Position numbers and translations under genes: made by a program. Positions 19,001 through 30,300 of a stretch of DNA of 64,000 nucleotides are shown one piece after another. The notes under the pieces were generated by a model that worked only from the letters and a program-made list of their open reading frames with translations, did no database searches and was not told the DNA's origin. Origin of the DNA: Chlorops oryzae (Eukaryota; Arthropoda; Insecta; Diptera; Chloropidae). The DNA lies in the NCBI GenBank assembly GCA_020466095.1, contig CM035809.1:8801307-8865306 (forward strand). Direction: 5' to 3'. Position 1 is the stretch's first letter. The number at the start of each line of letters is the position of its first letter.

Positions 19001-20271
19001 TATTCTTCATTTTTTTACATATTCAAATTCCGAGGCATATACATTACTAATGTAAAAAAAGACATAACAGTATTATGTGTAAAAAAAAAAAAAAAAAGTC
19101 CAGAAATCACTTTGTTAAAATTAAGGCTTTTTCACTTTAAGTAGTTGTACAAAGTTTTGTTTCAAGTCTTTTGGTATTTCCATAACAGTATGTATGTATG
19201 TATGTTGCAGTGGAGTTTTTGAAAAACAAGTGCTAGCCCTGGACCGTTACACTCCGTTTCGCCTGGGTCGGAAATCGATCCTCGGACCCTGGGATCAACA
19301 GCATAGCACGCATCTCCTACGCTATCCCAGAGCCACTCCATAACAGTAAAATGTGAAAATTTTTCTTTTTCAAAATACTAAAATATGTTTGAAAGTTTCG
19401 GTTTCGGTTTCGGCCTTTTCCGAGCTAAAGCCGAACCGAAACCGAAACTGAAAATTTAGGACGATTCGGTGGCCGAACCGAAACCGAAGGTTCGGTCGGA
19501 CTCTAATACGTACTCCCATACATACGTACTCCCATACAACGTACTCCCATCCCAGCAGATAATTGGATCATCCAAAGAGTAATCTTAGATCGCTCATTTG
19601 CGAGTAATGGATTACTAGAGAATGCTCAAATTCCTCCCGGCGGAGGAGTAATCCTTTTGACCTCGGAAAGGAGATCAAGTGGAGTAGTCTTTTCTAATTC
19701 AAGAAAGAGACATAAGCGGAGCAAATATATTATGCTCGTCGTCTTAGTCCAAATGAATGTGATAAGTCATTACTCTTCTTTTGCTCGGTTAAGGTATTAA
19801 TCCATAATTATCTGCTGGGATACTACGTACTCCCATACAACGTACTCCCATACATTTAAATGAAATTTTATATAAACATACCAATTATAAACACCAGCAA
19901 TTGCTCCTGATCGCAAACTATTGAATGTTGTGCATCGAATTTGAAAATTCTCTGAATACCCTTCAACCTGTTGAATAAATAAATAATTTAAATTTATAAC
20001 GAAATTTCTAGTTTTTGTAATGAAAAAGTGCTTAGATGCCCATTTCACTTGATTTTTTATGGGACTAAACGGTTTTTACTGTTAAAAGAGGCACTTTTTC
20101 GTCAGCAATTCTTTACTTTAACCATGAAGCGGAGCACACATGTTCCAGTGGTTTTATTAAATCGCCTTCAATAACCAAATATTTCTTGCCCGGTATGGAG
20201 CAGATTGTTGCTTGGAGCTTTTCCTGTGCCACAAGGCTGATGCCCAAAAGTTTGTTTTCCAATCCGTCCAT
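16023..20271 (-). CDS. Vps33B: Vps33B, Sec1/Munc18-family tethering/fusion protein, six exons
   Basis: Exons in transcript order: 20271-20117, 19967-19882, 18435-18194, 18108-16849, 16327-16215, 16146-16023. Splice sites are GT-AG and phases agree throughout; total 1980 nt, 659 aa. The start at 20271 is the first ATG after an in-frame stop. Exon 1 reads LVAQEKLQATICSIPGKKYL, then VIEGDLIKPLEHV. Exon 3 has RFHIICVPNCHAYFATI and QGLYGAVQL; exon 4 has DVMLIIDRSKDYASCLLTP and EVFEDIRYKHFRQ. The end reads FFVHVIGGVTYAEIA. These follow human VPS33B in order. VPS33B acts with VIPAS39/Vps16B in late-endosome and lysosome-related organelle traffic, guiding SNARE assembly. A Ser/Asn-rich insertion (SSTSNSNSNISISSND, in exon 4) makes it longer than the human protein (617 aa). 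Introns contain four transposons. Confidence 0.93.
16511..16677. mobile_element. 167-bp MITE in Vps33B intron 4
   Basis: The ends GGGGTATTCACAAAGGCGT and ACGCCTTTGTGAATACCCC are perfect inverted repeats flanked by TA. The inner sequence adds a second inverted pair (GTCGGAAAATCGGAAAATT / AATTTTCCGATTTTCCGAC), so most of the element can fold as one hairpin. There is no coding capacity. Confidence 0.85.
18482..18510 (+). repeat. Duplicate of the Vps33B exon 2 splice-donor flank
   Basis: These 29 bases are identical to 19854-19882. The latter copy ends on the last base of Vps33B exon 2 and includes its real donor (GTATGTTTATAT on minus). The duplicate therefore carries a donor-like sequence deep in the intron, without an exon before it. 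The two copies enclose 1.34 kb made of inserted elements and a short tandem repeat. Confidence 0.85.
18708..19036. mobile_element. Nested AT-rich element within the 18531 hAT-like element
   Basis: A 13-base direct repeat (ATATACATTACTA) at 18695-18707 and 19037-19049 encloses 329 bases whose ends are GAGCTCGGATTTTGAATA and ATTCAAATTCCGAGGC, imperfect inverted repeats. The interior repeats TTGAATATTTT words. A 13-bp duplication is unusual for a DNA element, and part of it may be chance. Confidence 0.6.
19262..19340 (-). other. tRNA-like module in the 18531 element
   Basis: Read on minus, a box A-like TAGCGTAGGAGATGCG is followed by an arm GCTGTTGATC (anticodon GTT position) and a degraded box B GGATCGATTTCC. 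The order and spacing are those of a tRNA, but the boxes are weaker than in the other modules of this window and no T-run follows closely. Confidence 0.5.
19514..19853 (+). repeat. Short tandem repeat ACGTACTCCCAT(AC) interrupted by a MITE
   Basis: The word CGTACTCCCATACA occurs at least five times, three before and two after the element at 19551-19819. It touches the hAT-like target duplication at 19506 and the 29-base repeat at 19854. Confidence 0.75.
19551..19819. mobile_element. 269-bp CCCAGCAG-end element in Vps33B intron 2
   Basis: The ends are CCCAGCAGATAATT and AATTATCTGCTGGG with a 2-bp duplication AT (19549-19550, 19820-19821). The interior repeats GAGTAATC / GATTACTC words. No tRNA-like module or frame is present. 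It was inserted into a copy of the ACGTACTCCCAT tandem repeat. Confidence 0.85.
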
Positions 20272-21120
20272 AAGAACTTTGTAAACAGAATCCCAGTTGG
20301 AAAAGTCATTACTTTACTACTTGACACTGTCTAGTGTGAGCTCGAACATATGAGATGGGCACCGTATTTAGGATGGAAAAAATATAAAATAGAAAGAAGG
20401 CATACTGAGAGATCATATCATAATAGGTTTTCTGCAATATGAAGCAATCAATTCGTTTTGAAATGGCAATTTGATATGAAAAAAAAGCCTGACACCGAGG
20501 AACTTTGTTGTTCTGTCATATTCTCAAGAGTTTCGTTGGAAAAAGCACCAATATTTCCTTAAATAATTGAAAATAATTCCCTGATGACTTTTGTCACGCG
20601 TTCGATAAATTCCTATAAGGATTTGTTATTTCTCTTTGGAAATTGTTGCTTTTCAACAGCTGTTCCTACTAAGAAGTAGGTTGCCAACAATGATTTTTTT
20701 TCGATTTTTCGTGTTTTCTATTTATTTATTTATTCTATATATTTAAGAATATAATGCATTTTAAGAAGTTTAGTTTTTGAAAATTGTTATTAGAACGCAT
20801 ATAATCAAAGAGAATACCGTTTTTACTGTATTAGGAAATATTTTTAAATATTTTGAGAGCAATAAATCTAACTAAATAATCTACCACTTGTACTTGAATG
20901 TGATGAATAAGTACATAAATAACTTTAAGAATTATTTAAAATTTATTTTCAGCTCAAGAATAAACATACATAATTCAAAACTGCTCTGAATTATCGACCA
21001 AAAGAGATTTCAAAACCAATCCCATTGCTTGCACGAAAAATAGAAACACGGCAGCCATGCAGCTGTGCCGCAGTGCTGTCAAATTTTCATTATTCGGTAG
21101 TCAAACGCGCAGCTGGTACT
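20272..21120. promoter_or_regulatory. Intergenic zone between Vps33B and a possible divergent gene
   Basis: There are no coding frames of interest. The first 100 bases are the likely Vps33B 5' UTR, since an in-frame stop (TAA) lies only 30 bases before the ATG. The rest is AT-rich, with a more complex block from about 21000. No TATA box is obvious for either direction. Confidence 0.35.
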
Positions 21121-21484
21121 CATATTTGTACTGAACGAGCAGTCTTATTTTGGAATTCGCGGAATGTGGACGTGTGGGGTAGTTAGTGTGTGTTGCGTGA
21201 AATTTGCTAAATAATGTGAAATAACACAAACGATTGGTAGACTTTTAAAGAAGAAGTGGTAGATTTGCATCTACAAACGATTGTGATTTAAGACAAAAAG
21301 AAAAAAAAAAAAAAAAAAAACTAAACAAAATTAGCAACGTAAGTAGAGAGTGAAGAAACACAGAAGACTTTTTAGAGATTTTATGCGAATAAACAAAAAG
21401 ATTTGAGTGCTTCATCGACGTCATACTGGACCATCATCATCATCATCATTGTTATTATTAAACAACAATACGATAAGCAATGAG
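21121..21484 (+). promoter_or_regulatory. Possible first exon (5' UTR) of a long gene on the plus strand
   Basis: The block combines higher complexity, an A-run (about 21301-21320), a (CAT)n run and AACAACAATACGATAAGCA, ending ATGA|GTAAGT, a near-perfect splice donor starting at 21485. This resembles a fly 5' exon whose ATG lies at its very end, or whose ATG is incidental. No downstream coding exon was recognised up to 64 kb, so the gene cannot be named. A large-intron neighbour of Kdm3/FCHo such as pasilla is only a guess from Drosophila gene order. Confidence 0.35.
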
Positions 21485-22932
21485 TAAGTTGATTTTATTT
21501 ATATTTTCCTTTTCTATTTACCTGATTTTTCTTTCCTTTTTTTTTTTTTTTTTTTTTTGATTCAAGAAAAATACTTGAGATTGAGGCATAGATCACGTAG
21601 AATTTCTATGAAATTATTCGAGTAATTTATTTTTCCTCTACATATTTGTGTTTATTTCTTTTTCTCAGATTGTCTTGCACAGAAAACAAAAAAAAAAAAA
21701 AAAAAAAAAAAAAGTAATGAAATGCTGGTCTACTGTTCAGGCTAGCTAGCAAGGCGCTTAAGGGAAAGCGAAATTCTGAAAATTCCAGCAAACGGCAGGA
21801 AAAACCTGAAAGCAATTTTCTCTTAATTTCATTTGAAAATCAGCAGACGAACGTTCGTCGTAGGAACAGGTAAACGGGGAACGTTCAACGTTCAACGTTC
21901 ATCAGTTTTTATTCCGAGTTACATTGAAAAACGATTAACGATCATATCAAGCTGGGCACGAATCATTTGACTGATTTCAAATTGATTTAGAGAAAAAAAA
22001 AAAACGATTATTTTTTCCCTTCAATTTTTTCTATTCTAATGTTAATTGTTATCTCCATGCTCGTCTCTCATGCGCATTTAGCTTAAGTCTTTGGAAATAG
22101 TAACGCCAGCAGCATCAGCATCCGAAACATCATTGGCATCGGCAGAACCAGCAAGTGATTGGCAACGGCGACGGGTTTTCGCTCTGATGCTCATATTTTT
22201 TTTTAAGATTTCCAGTTTTTTTCTGGCTCGGTCAAGAAACTAATCTCTCATTGCTGTTGCGCTGCTAAAATTCGCCCAAAAAAAAAATCGTGACGTGATC
22301 CATTTTTCGTTCTTTCTTACATATATATTTTTTTTTTTTGACGGATCCACGCGCGCTCTCTGAAGATTGAGCAAAGGAAACGGCCACCTCGAATCGCACT
22401 GCAGTGCAATCCAGTGTTTTCCTTGAGCAAATATTGATATTGACCCCGAAATTAAAGCGCCATAGCTGGCCACGATGCGCTTTATTCAATCGAAATTACT
22501 TGTGTGAACGTGAGCTCGCTCCGACTCAGTCGGCCTAGTCTGCTTTGGAAGCGCCATTGCGCTGCTTTGATTAAAGGTTCTTGGGTGATTTTTTCGAGGT
22601 GATTATAATTTTTTCTATTTTTTTCCAATATTTGTTTTTTTTTTTGCGATAAGAATGCGATTAGAATTGAACGTGAAAACAATATTGAAGGTGTTTCATC
22701 ATACACGATTTTCGCCTTCGAGTTCGATTTCGAAAAAGTTACGAAGTAGACCTGCATAGCCACAGTAATCCATCATAAAGTACATAGGGGAAAAACCCTA
22801 TAAGAGGGGAGAATGCCGATATCAAAATCGCTTCAGCACGAGGAGGAAAAATTTGGGGGGTTCTTTTTAGAGGAAGGAGACTATCAGCCCGATTCTGAAA
22901 ATTCCCGGGGAAGGAATTCCCCGTCGAATTTA
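21485..22932. other. Non-coding stretch with no recognised gene
   Basis: Contents are long T and A homopolymers (about 21538-21559 and 21688-21713), a block repeating CGTTCAACGTTCA (about 21880-21900), and moderately complex sequence from 22060 to 22760 that may be conserved non-coding DNA. The minus-strand frames between 22240 and 22763 carry no family motif. Confidence 0.4.
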
Positions 22933-23453
22933 CAGTCGAAATTCTCTATAACGATTTCCTCTATAAGGAATTTCTCTCTATAGCGAATATTCTGACGAAC
23001 CTTTCGCTACATTTTTAGTGCCTTTTTTTCTCCTTATAACGAATCCTTTCTGTAACGAATTTTTTCCCGGTCCACTGTTGCCAGTTAAGGGGAATCTCTC
23101 CTAAATTAAAAGATATTTATAGTACGATGTTTAGTGGATTCTAATATGCTTTCCAGAAGTACAACGAAATCTCGAGATTTCAGACAATTTTAGAACAAAT
23201 TTGACATTTGAAATCCAGGCGATTTCAATTTTGTTCTGAAATCCCGAGATTTCATTGTACGTCTGCAAAGCATATTAGGGCATAAAAGAGATCAGTGAAA
23301 ATTTTATGGGACCAAGTTTTAGCTTTTAGGACATTTCAATATTAAATTTTAGGGGATTTTGGCTTTGTTTTAAGACATTCAGTGGAATATTCTCCTAAAA
23401 ATCTGGCACCAGTGTTCCGGTCCCTTAGAATTCGCTATAGAGAGTTTCGACTA
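22933..23453. mobile_element. pogo/Tigger-like MITE with an internal palindromic insertion
   Basis: The left end CAGTCGAAATTCTCTATAAC follows TA and the right end reads GCTATAGAGAGTTTCGACT before TA. Sequence next to the left end is CTATAAGGAATTTCTCTCTA, as in the copy at 27204. An inverted repeat of about 45 bases per arm, starting CTAATATGCTTTCCAG and ending GCAAAGCATATTAG (about 23139-23279), lies inside and looks like a second small element. No transposase frame remains. Confidence 0.75.
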
Positions 23454-25095
23454 TATGCATCAGAGTCTAGATAGATGAACTAATATCTCAAAGGACTGTT
23501 CATATTACCGAGGTTGTTCAGACTATTGAAGCTCAGTTTTCGTATGTTTAATCTGCTTCATTTGATCAGTTTTCGAAAAAACTCAATAGGGACTTTCGTT
23601 TCTTACGTTCTCTCATGGATTTTTAAACGCCCTTTTCGCAAAAAGTTAGAATACCAGCGTCATCTGTTTCATAAGCCCCATTTCATGTGTTCTTACTACA
23701 GAGGTGCTCACTCCCCCTGTGATTCATACTATCCAGACTCGTTTATATATCATTTTTGATCAAAAAGTACAAATTTTTCCGTTTCGTTGTTTTTTGGTTT
23801 TTGTCAGAAACTATATTTGGGTTTGTATGCGATAAAATGTTAAAACTTTCTCTAAAGAAAACACTCTTGATGTACAAATGATATAGAGCTGAGGCTTCCA
23901 GCCTTGAACTCCTCCTTATTTATTCACTCCGAAAGCCTCAGTGCTCTCATATTCTACGCCCATCATTCTCATCGTTCAATCACTGAGCAGGAAAATTAAG
24001 TCGGAAAAACCGATAACATTGAATTCCTACGCAGACCTATAATTTCAGGTTGACCCCAAACACTTCGCTAGCAGATAAGGTAGCCCCAGAAATAATTAAC
24101 TGTTTACATTGGAAAAAAAAAATAACAACAACGTTCTAGCACTTGAAACAGTAAAATAAAGAAAGATAGAAAAAAAAAAACTAAGATAAGCTACCGAAGA
24201 ATGCGCCATAAAATCCCCCATTATAAGATATGAAGTTTGATTTTGTTGAAGGAATTAGTCATAAAAAATCCCTTAGTATCATATAAGATACGAGTGCATG
24301 TGTGTGGAGTCCGATGTGTCATGCTCATGTACCCACTTACCATACATCAAGCAAAATTCATAAGGTTTTCATGATTGCATATTCCCTTATTTGAGCAAAC
24401 GCCTTTGACTTGAACCGTTGCGGCTAAGCTTCCAATACTGTTAATTAGACGCCTTGTTCTGGCAACGTATCCACTACCTATGTACATACATATGTCTGAA
24501 CTTAGCAACTCCAGTTAATTCCGTTGCATCACAACACTAGACATGCCATGTGAACTCCTCGTACACACACACACACACACACACTACACCGAATAGCGAG
24601 TTGATAGATAAAGGTCGCTTAATTGCTTCCGGACTTCATGTGCCATTTTCACTCTTAACGAACTTTTTCACCTTCATACGTACATATGTATACTTGTATG
24701 TAGCTAGGTGGTACTTGTCGGCAAGTCTCTCTGCAGTAAATGATGTGGTTATGATTTGGCCATCTGGCTGCTCATCTTTTATGCTTAATAAAACTGAATC
24801 GAAACGTTGGTCTTAATGGATCATCTACTTCCAACCGTTGCTTCTCTATCATAAGGCATGAGTCACGACGGGTACACAAGTATGTACATATACAATATGT
24901 ATGTATGTACGCTGAAGAGGAACGAATAAAATCAGCTATTAGGACACATAACATTTTTCTACTTAAACTGAAAGGTTTTTTTTTTGTACTTCTAAATCTT
25001 CTAAATCTATGGCAATCACGAATAAGTACTTAAGTCGGCTTACGATTGAACCAAAGCGTCATTTTGACCATCGAATTTTTTTTGAGAGATATGTA
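23454..25095. other. Non-coding stretch with no recognised gene
   Basis: It contains an (AC)n run at about 24564-24583, several GTATGTA/TACATA microsatellite patches (24680-24910), and A-runs near 24110 and 24170. The segment ending TATCCAGACTCG (about 23690-23745) has a diverged relative near 63900-63962. Confidence 0.4.
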
Positions 25096-25237
25096 CAGTG
25101 TACTAGCTCTTTGCGGACACTCCTCTTAAACGAACACTTTTCGGGAATGCTCCAGTATTCCAGCTTCTCAAATGGTTTCCTCTTAAGCGGACACATTTTT
25201 TGGTCCCGTAGGTGTCCGCTTAAAAGAGAGTAAACTG
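25096..25237. mobile_element. 142-bp pogo-like MITE
   Basis: The ends start CAGTGTACTAGCTCTTTG and finish AAAAGAGAGTAAACTG, flanked by TA on both sides, and share GCGGACAC/GTGTCCGC just inside. The word CTCTTAAGCGGACA recurs through the element. A relative lies at about 47191-47363. Confidence 0.8.
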
Positions 25238-25559
25238 TAAATGTCATCGAATCTTTTTTAGTTTTCATTCATAACGAAAAGTTTTGACCTGGAGCCAGAT
25301 AAGAAGAAGTAAATATTTTGGTAAACCAGCGAATGCCATAGATCTTCATAAAATGGTGTTAACTCGACGTAAGTAGATAGGGTAGGGAAATAGTAAGATG
25401 ACTTAGTGGTGGGACCAAGATGACATACCTTCAATCGAGTCTAGTTTCAACACAGCAAATTAAATAGAACTTTTCTAATTTTTGAAAATTCGATCGGACG
25501 CTTAAATATAAACACAAATTCCAAATATCATTGAAATATAGCGAAAAATTATAATTCTA

Positions 25560-25890
25560 GGACAGTTTTTGAAATTTGTCTGACAGACCCTAGCACTGGA
25601 GGCACATCCTTAATAATGAACCGATCCTTTAAATTTTTCGAGAGGATGTTTATGACTATAAAAGTAGTCCATGTGCAAACTTTCGTGCAAGTCCCATTTA
25701 AATTTGAGGTGCAAGAAACAATTTTCGAAATATCTCCCTTTGGCACGCCCACTTTTATAATTTTTGAAATTACATTCAATGCCTGAATGTGATCTAATAT
25801 GAAAATTTAACAGAATATTTAAAAAATACAAATCTTAGAGCAGTTTAGGGTTTTCATAACAGACCTTAGGACTGGAGGTACCATTAAAAA
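25560..25890. repeat. Dispersed 'cacgcccacttttata' module
   Basis: TTTGGCACGCCCACTTTTAT (25739-25758) and two CAGACC(C/T)TAG..CTGGAGG words (about 25582 and 25862) mark diverged copies of the unit found at 1035-1520. It has no coding content. Confidence 0.5.
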
Positions 25891-26325
25891 TGATCTGATC
25901 TGGTCCATTCTTGAACTTGTTCTTACTCATGTCCTCATAAACAGCATACCGTGGAGACGCATAAGACTTAACACCCGCTTCAGTAAAATCGACGGAAAAG
26001 TTAACTAGACTTCTGGTTTTACATTAAAGTACTTACCTATAAAAAGTTACCTTTTTCGTTTAGTTTTCTGAGTCATTTTTTCCCCTCTTGTTTTAATTTT
26101 TTTCCCCTATATGTTCTTACATTTTGTATTAATTATCGCCCTTTGATTGTTCGCAAGACATAACAAAACCCAAAAGCAATCGGGAATAACCGTTGTGAAT
26201 CTGTAAAAGTAATTCTTAAACCAACGCCAAAGAAATTAGGCAGTGAGTAATTCTATTTTCAAAACGAAGGCAACTGGCTCAAACTGCTACACTGGGATGA
26301 ATCTCAGTATGAAGACAAAGACAAT

Positions 26326-27039
26326 CGGCCCTATTATGATAGTCTACAGTTGATAGATAGTAGAAAAAGTTCTACCGGCGATAGATAAAAACCAAATTTC
26401 GTATTACGAACATCGAATTGATAGACAGCTGATCTATTGTTAGTGAACGACAGACCTTTTAGAGAGGTGGAAGTTTCAATTTAATAAACTATAAGTCCCA
26501 TATACATCTTTAAACATATATAAACTTAATAGTGTTAAGTTTTGCTTAATAGGGAAAAATACTAGCAATAAGAACCAATTAAAAAAACTGGTAGAGCTGA
26601 TGGAAAAAAAACCCAAAATCGAAGCATTCTTGAAATAAAACAGAATGAAAGGTGGTTTGCTATATTATCTATCTTCTGTATTTTTGCCTTTTTGGTATTA
26701 TAATGGATCGCACCTTCGAACAGTTAAATGAAAACTTGAAGACAAATATTGGAATTCGCATCCATTTCCAACAGATTGGAATGGTCTCTAATGCGCCTCC
26801 TGTCCCTCCTCATTTGGAGTAAAAACTTCCCATTTTCAGTATCCTCGGATTCCAAAGACATAGAGCACTGAGCTTACCAAAAGTATTTTGGCGCCAGTCT
26901 TTTGAACGCATGTGAACGAAATTGGGAACAGCTGGTTGTATTCTCCTGTCTATCGTTATTCATAATACCAAAACGATAGACAAACGACTCTGTAGAAACT
27001 TTTCTACTCTATTGGCAGTAGATGATCATAATAGGCCCG
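26326..27039. mobile_element. 714-bp element with about 45-base inverted ends (PIF/Harbinger-like?)
   Basis: The ends begin CGGCCCTATTATGATAGTCT and, on the other strand, CGGGCCTATTATGATCATCT; the inverted similarity continues through GTAGAAAAAGTT. The flanks show AAT on both sides (26323-26325, 27040-27042). A 3-bp duplication and GGGCC-type ends suggest PIF/Harbinger, but the usual TWA target is not seen. A smaller relative may be 36285-36508. Confidence 0.7.
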
Positions 27040-27203
27040 AATATATCTCTTAGTGCACTGTTCGGTACTCAATCAGATCCTATTTTTGATGAAAGTAGTC
27101 CAACAGTCGTAAGATCTATTCGCACCTAGATACTAGTACAAAGACTAATTGACTTCCGAGTGCGTTTTCAGAACTTTATGTACCTATTAATTTCTTGTAT
27201 ATA

Positions 27204-27378
27204 AAGTCGAAACATATCTATAACGAATTTCCTCTATAAGGAATTTCTCTCTATAGCGTAATCTTCTGATGGCCCTTCGCTACATTTGAAGTGCATTTTT
27301 CTTTCTCCTTTTAACGATTTCTCTCTGTAGCTGATTTTTTCCCGGTCCTTTGGAATTCTTCATAGAGATTTTCGACTG
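27204..27378. mobile_element. 175-bp pogo/Tigger-like MITE
   Basis: The ends are (A)AGTCGAAACATATCTATAAC and AGAGATTTTCGACTG flanked by TA. The inner words CTCTATAAGGAATTTCTCTC and TTTTTTCCCGGTCC are shared with the element at 22933, so the two are the same family. Confidence 0.75.
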
Positions 27379-30300
27379 TAGTATATGGACTTATAAATTT
27401 CAAAATCTCAGGAAGTAAAAACGAATGAATTTTATATGGCCCATCTCCTGAAAGGGCGTTCGCTTCGAGGAGGTATTCCTTTGAAATTGTAGCGATAATC
27501 TTCGTTTCGGTTCCTTTTTAGTTTTCCAGTAAGTCGGTCTCAGCTACGAAAATCTGGCGGGTCAATACCGACAAACCCACAGGTAAGAGGGTGATGACCA
27601 GATAGACCCGATTTCTTTCGACGGGCTCGACAGGAAAATCTAAATTCCCATATTTTACACCACTCAAAACAAAAAAAAAAACTCCCTTTTGAAATTCCCA
27701 CAAAAAGAGGAAACTCCCATGATATCCTAATATTGTATCTATTGTTTAGCCAAAAAAGGAAAAATATTTATCCGCGAAATACAGGAAGACTGGCAACGCT
27801 CATGCAGATCTAGACACATTCATTTGTATCAACGCTAATGAGAGTAAATTCATGTTCTTCATCAGAAGTCTTAATACTGGACAATGATCTTGGGTGATCA
27901 ATATTCTTGGTTCTCACTCAGATAGTCTGACAACCTCCCTTGAACAGAAAAAACGACTGACCACTGATCTTTCGCAGTGTAATCCCACACTGTGTGCAGA
28001 AAATGAAAAGAATTTATAAAATACATGTTTAGTTTATCGGATTTATAACTTGCAGATAATTGCACTTCTTGGTTTCTTCGGGAAAAAATGTTGTTGATTT
28101 TACTTAATTAGAATTGTTATCCTCACTTTCTTCCCTGCTTTGCTTCCTTCTTCTTTTTTTTTTTTTATCTTCCCGTGCTATCGTTTGTGTATGTTTATTC
28201 CGTGAGCTCATGCTTTGCTGGATAAAAGTGCGGGTGGCAATGCTTAAGAGACAGGGAGAGAGAGCGAGAGAAGGAGTCTGTTGTCTGCCTGTCATCAAAA
28301 CCACTTGCGCCAATTCCTTTTTATGACAGAATGCTGCTCGGGGTTCTCTACCGTTCTGCGGTTCCGTTTTACTGTAACATCTTATTATGGCCTTTATTGT
28401 TTTTATGGCGCTCCTCAATGCTTTCCCTTCGTACCGCCGTGTTGCACGTTTCATTGCATACTTTACTTGTTTATTCTTATTCTCATTCGCATTCTGTTTG
28501 TGTTTGTTGTTGCTGCTTGTTACGGTTAATGTGCTTGTTGTTGTTAGTGTTGCTTTGTTGTTGTTAGTGTTGTTCTTGTTGTTATTGTTGTTCTTGTTGT
28601 TGGTTCTTATGTTGTTGGCTATTATAGTTATTGTTGCATGCAACGTCTCGACTCAACTCAACTCGACGTGACTCGTTTCTTTGCGTTTCGTTTTCTTTCA
28701 TTTCGTTTCGTTTCGATTGCATTGCGGTCTTACCACATAGTGAGCTGCTGGCCGGTAGCGCCGCCAAGAACAACAAATCCCATTGTTCGTTCACCTAACC
28801 CATAGAGTGAGTGTGTCCAGTTCAGTTCAGTCCAGTCGAGTCCAAGCCAGTCGCGTTAAGTCAAGTCCATACTCTCCAACCAATGCAGTCCATTATGGCC
28901 TGAATTGCCTTGCCTCTGTGGTCCCTCCATCGCCCGCGTCTTCTTCGTACAATGTAGCCGGTTCTTCGTCTATGTTTTTGTTCTCTCTTATTCTTTTTCT
29001 TTATATCAGTTTTTTTTTTTCATATTCTTTTGATTTTCTCTTGCCTTTGCCTCTTGCCGTTTGTTTACCTTTCCGCTAGCGCCACCATTGACATTTGCTC
29101 TCCTCGTGACTGGCGTCTCGTTTTGGGAGCGCGCATTACCTGTCTCGCCATTTGATAAATGATGCTTTTGCATATACACATAATATTACATACGCTTGCA
29201 ACTCCATGGACTCCTCGTGGCGCTTCAGCCTCCGTTTCTTCGCTCCATTCCAATTAGTTGCTCCGAAGCCGCCGAAAACGGAGGAACCGCACTAGCAGTG
29301 GCCTTTCAAAAGATAATCGAAAATGTCAACAAGTCCTACGTTGTGTTTTCGTCCGTCTCCCGACCTCTTTTTCTCTCCCTCACACTATGTCTCTCTCTCA
29401 CACTATATCTCCCTCTCACACTATATCCCCCCTCTCTCTCTCTCTGCCTACTGTTCTGCTCCCAGTTGTCGTCGTGTTCATTTGTGGAGGCTTTTTCTAG
29501 TTAATTATGCAATAAAGACCAAAAAAGCTGACATCCAGCGACGGCTCAATGGAGCCTGCGAAGCTCGGAAGCTTTTGGCCCAAGGACATCGAGGCCATTC
29601 CATTGAGGCCATAAAGTTTTAATTGCAAGGAATTAATTAAGCATGGTGTGTGCATTCTCGGTCTCACTTCAGCGGTTGTCCCCTTGCTCACGCTCTCTTT
29701 CTCGCTCCTTGACGCTCTCGTCTTAAGCGTCTCGTAGTTACACTTTGATGGTTATTGAGGTATCGAAATCGATTGTGGTAGGTAATTGGATGAGGAAAAG
29801 CGCGCGAAAGTCAAGGCAATCAAAGGAATTAGTCATTGTAAGTGGATTAAAATGATGTAAGGTCTTAAGTAATATGGACGCTCTTCGGTGGGACAAGAAA
29901 ATTTCAACATCACTGTGTTGATGAGGACTTTATGTAGGTACTCAACAGTTCAAAATTTAATGGTGCCCAAAATTGTCACATTTTCGTATTCTGAGCTCAA
30001 TCTATAAGATATTAAAATGTATCAATTTGAATGAAAGATTTATAGAGTATTAAATTTTAACCCATTTATGGCCACTATGTCGATTCGGGTACATGTCGGC
30101 AATTCGTTAAAAATGTACCTTTCATTTTTTTGTTCTTCTTTCAATGTTTGTATTATAAAGAAAAAAAAAATTAGTATCGCTCTTGGAGATAAGGTTAGAA
30201 ATGTTGAAAAGAGGAGAAATATTTTTAAAAGTTTTTTTTAAGATTTTTGCTATTGTCATCTCTGGATTGAGTTTTTTCGGGTCAACTATTGATACAGTGA

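Larger units (their letters stand above)
18531..19505. mobile_element. hAT-like element with CCGAACCGAAAC sub-terminal repeats and a tRNA-like module
   Basis: Termini TAGAGTCCGACCGAA / TTCGGTCGGACTCTA are flanked by a perfect 8-bp duplication ATACGTAC (18523-18530, 19506-19513). Both sub-terminal zones repeat CCGAACCGAAACCGAAA words. A tRNA-like module is at 19262-19340 and a second element is nested at 18708-19036. It lies in Vps33B intron 2. Confidence 0.9.

Noticed and set aside
28104..28643. 179-codon minus frame, Asn/Lys/Thr rich
   Set aside because: The first part follows (GTT)n microsatellites on the other strand. The rest has no family motif, no convincing splice sites and no neighbour exon.
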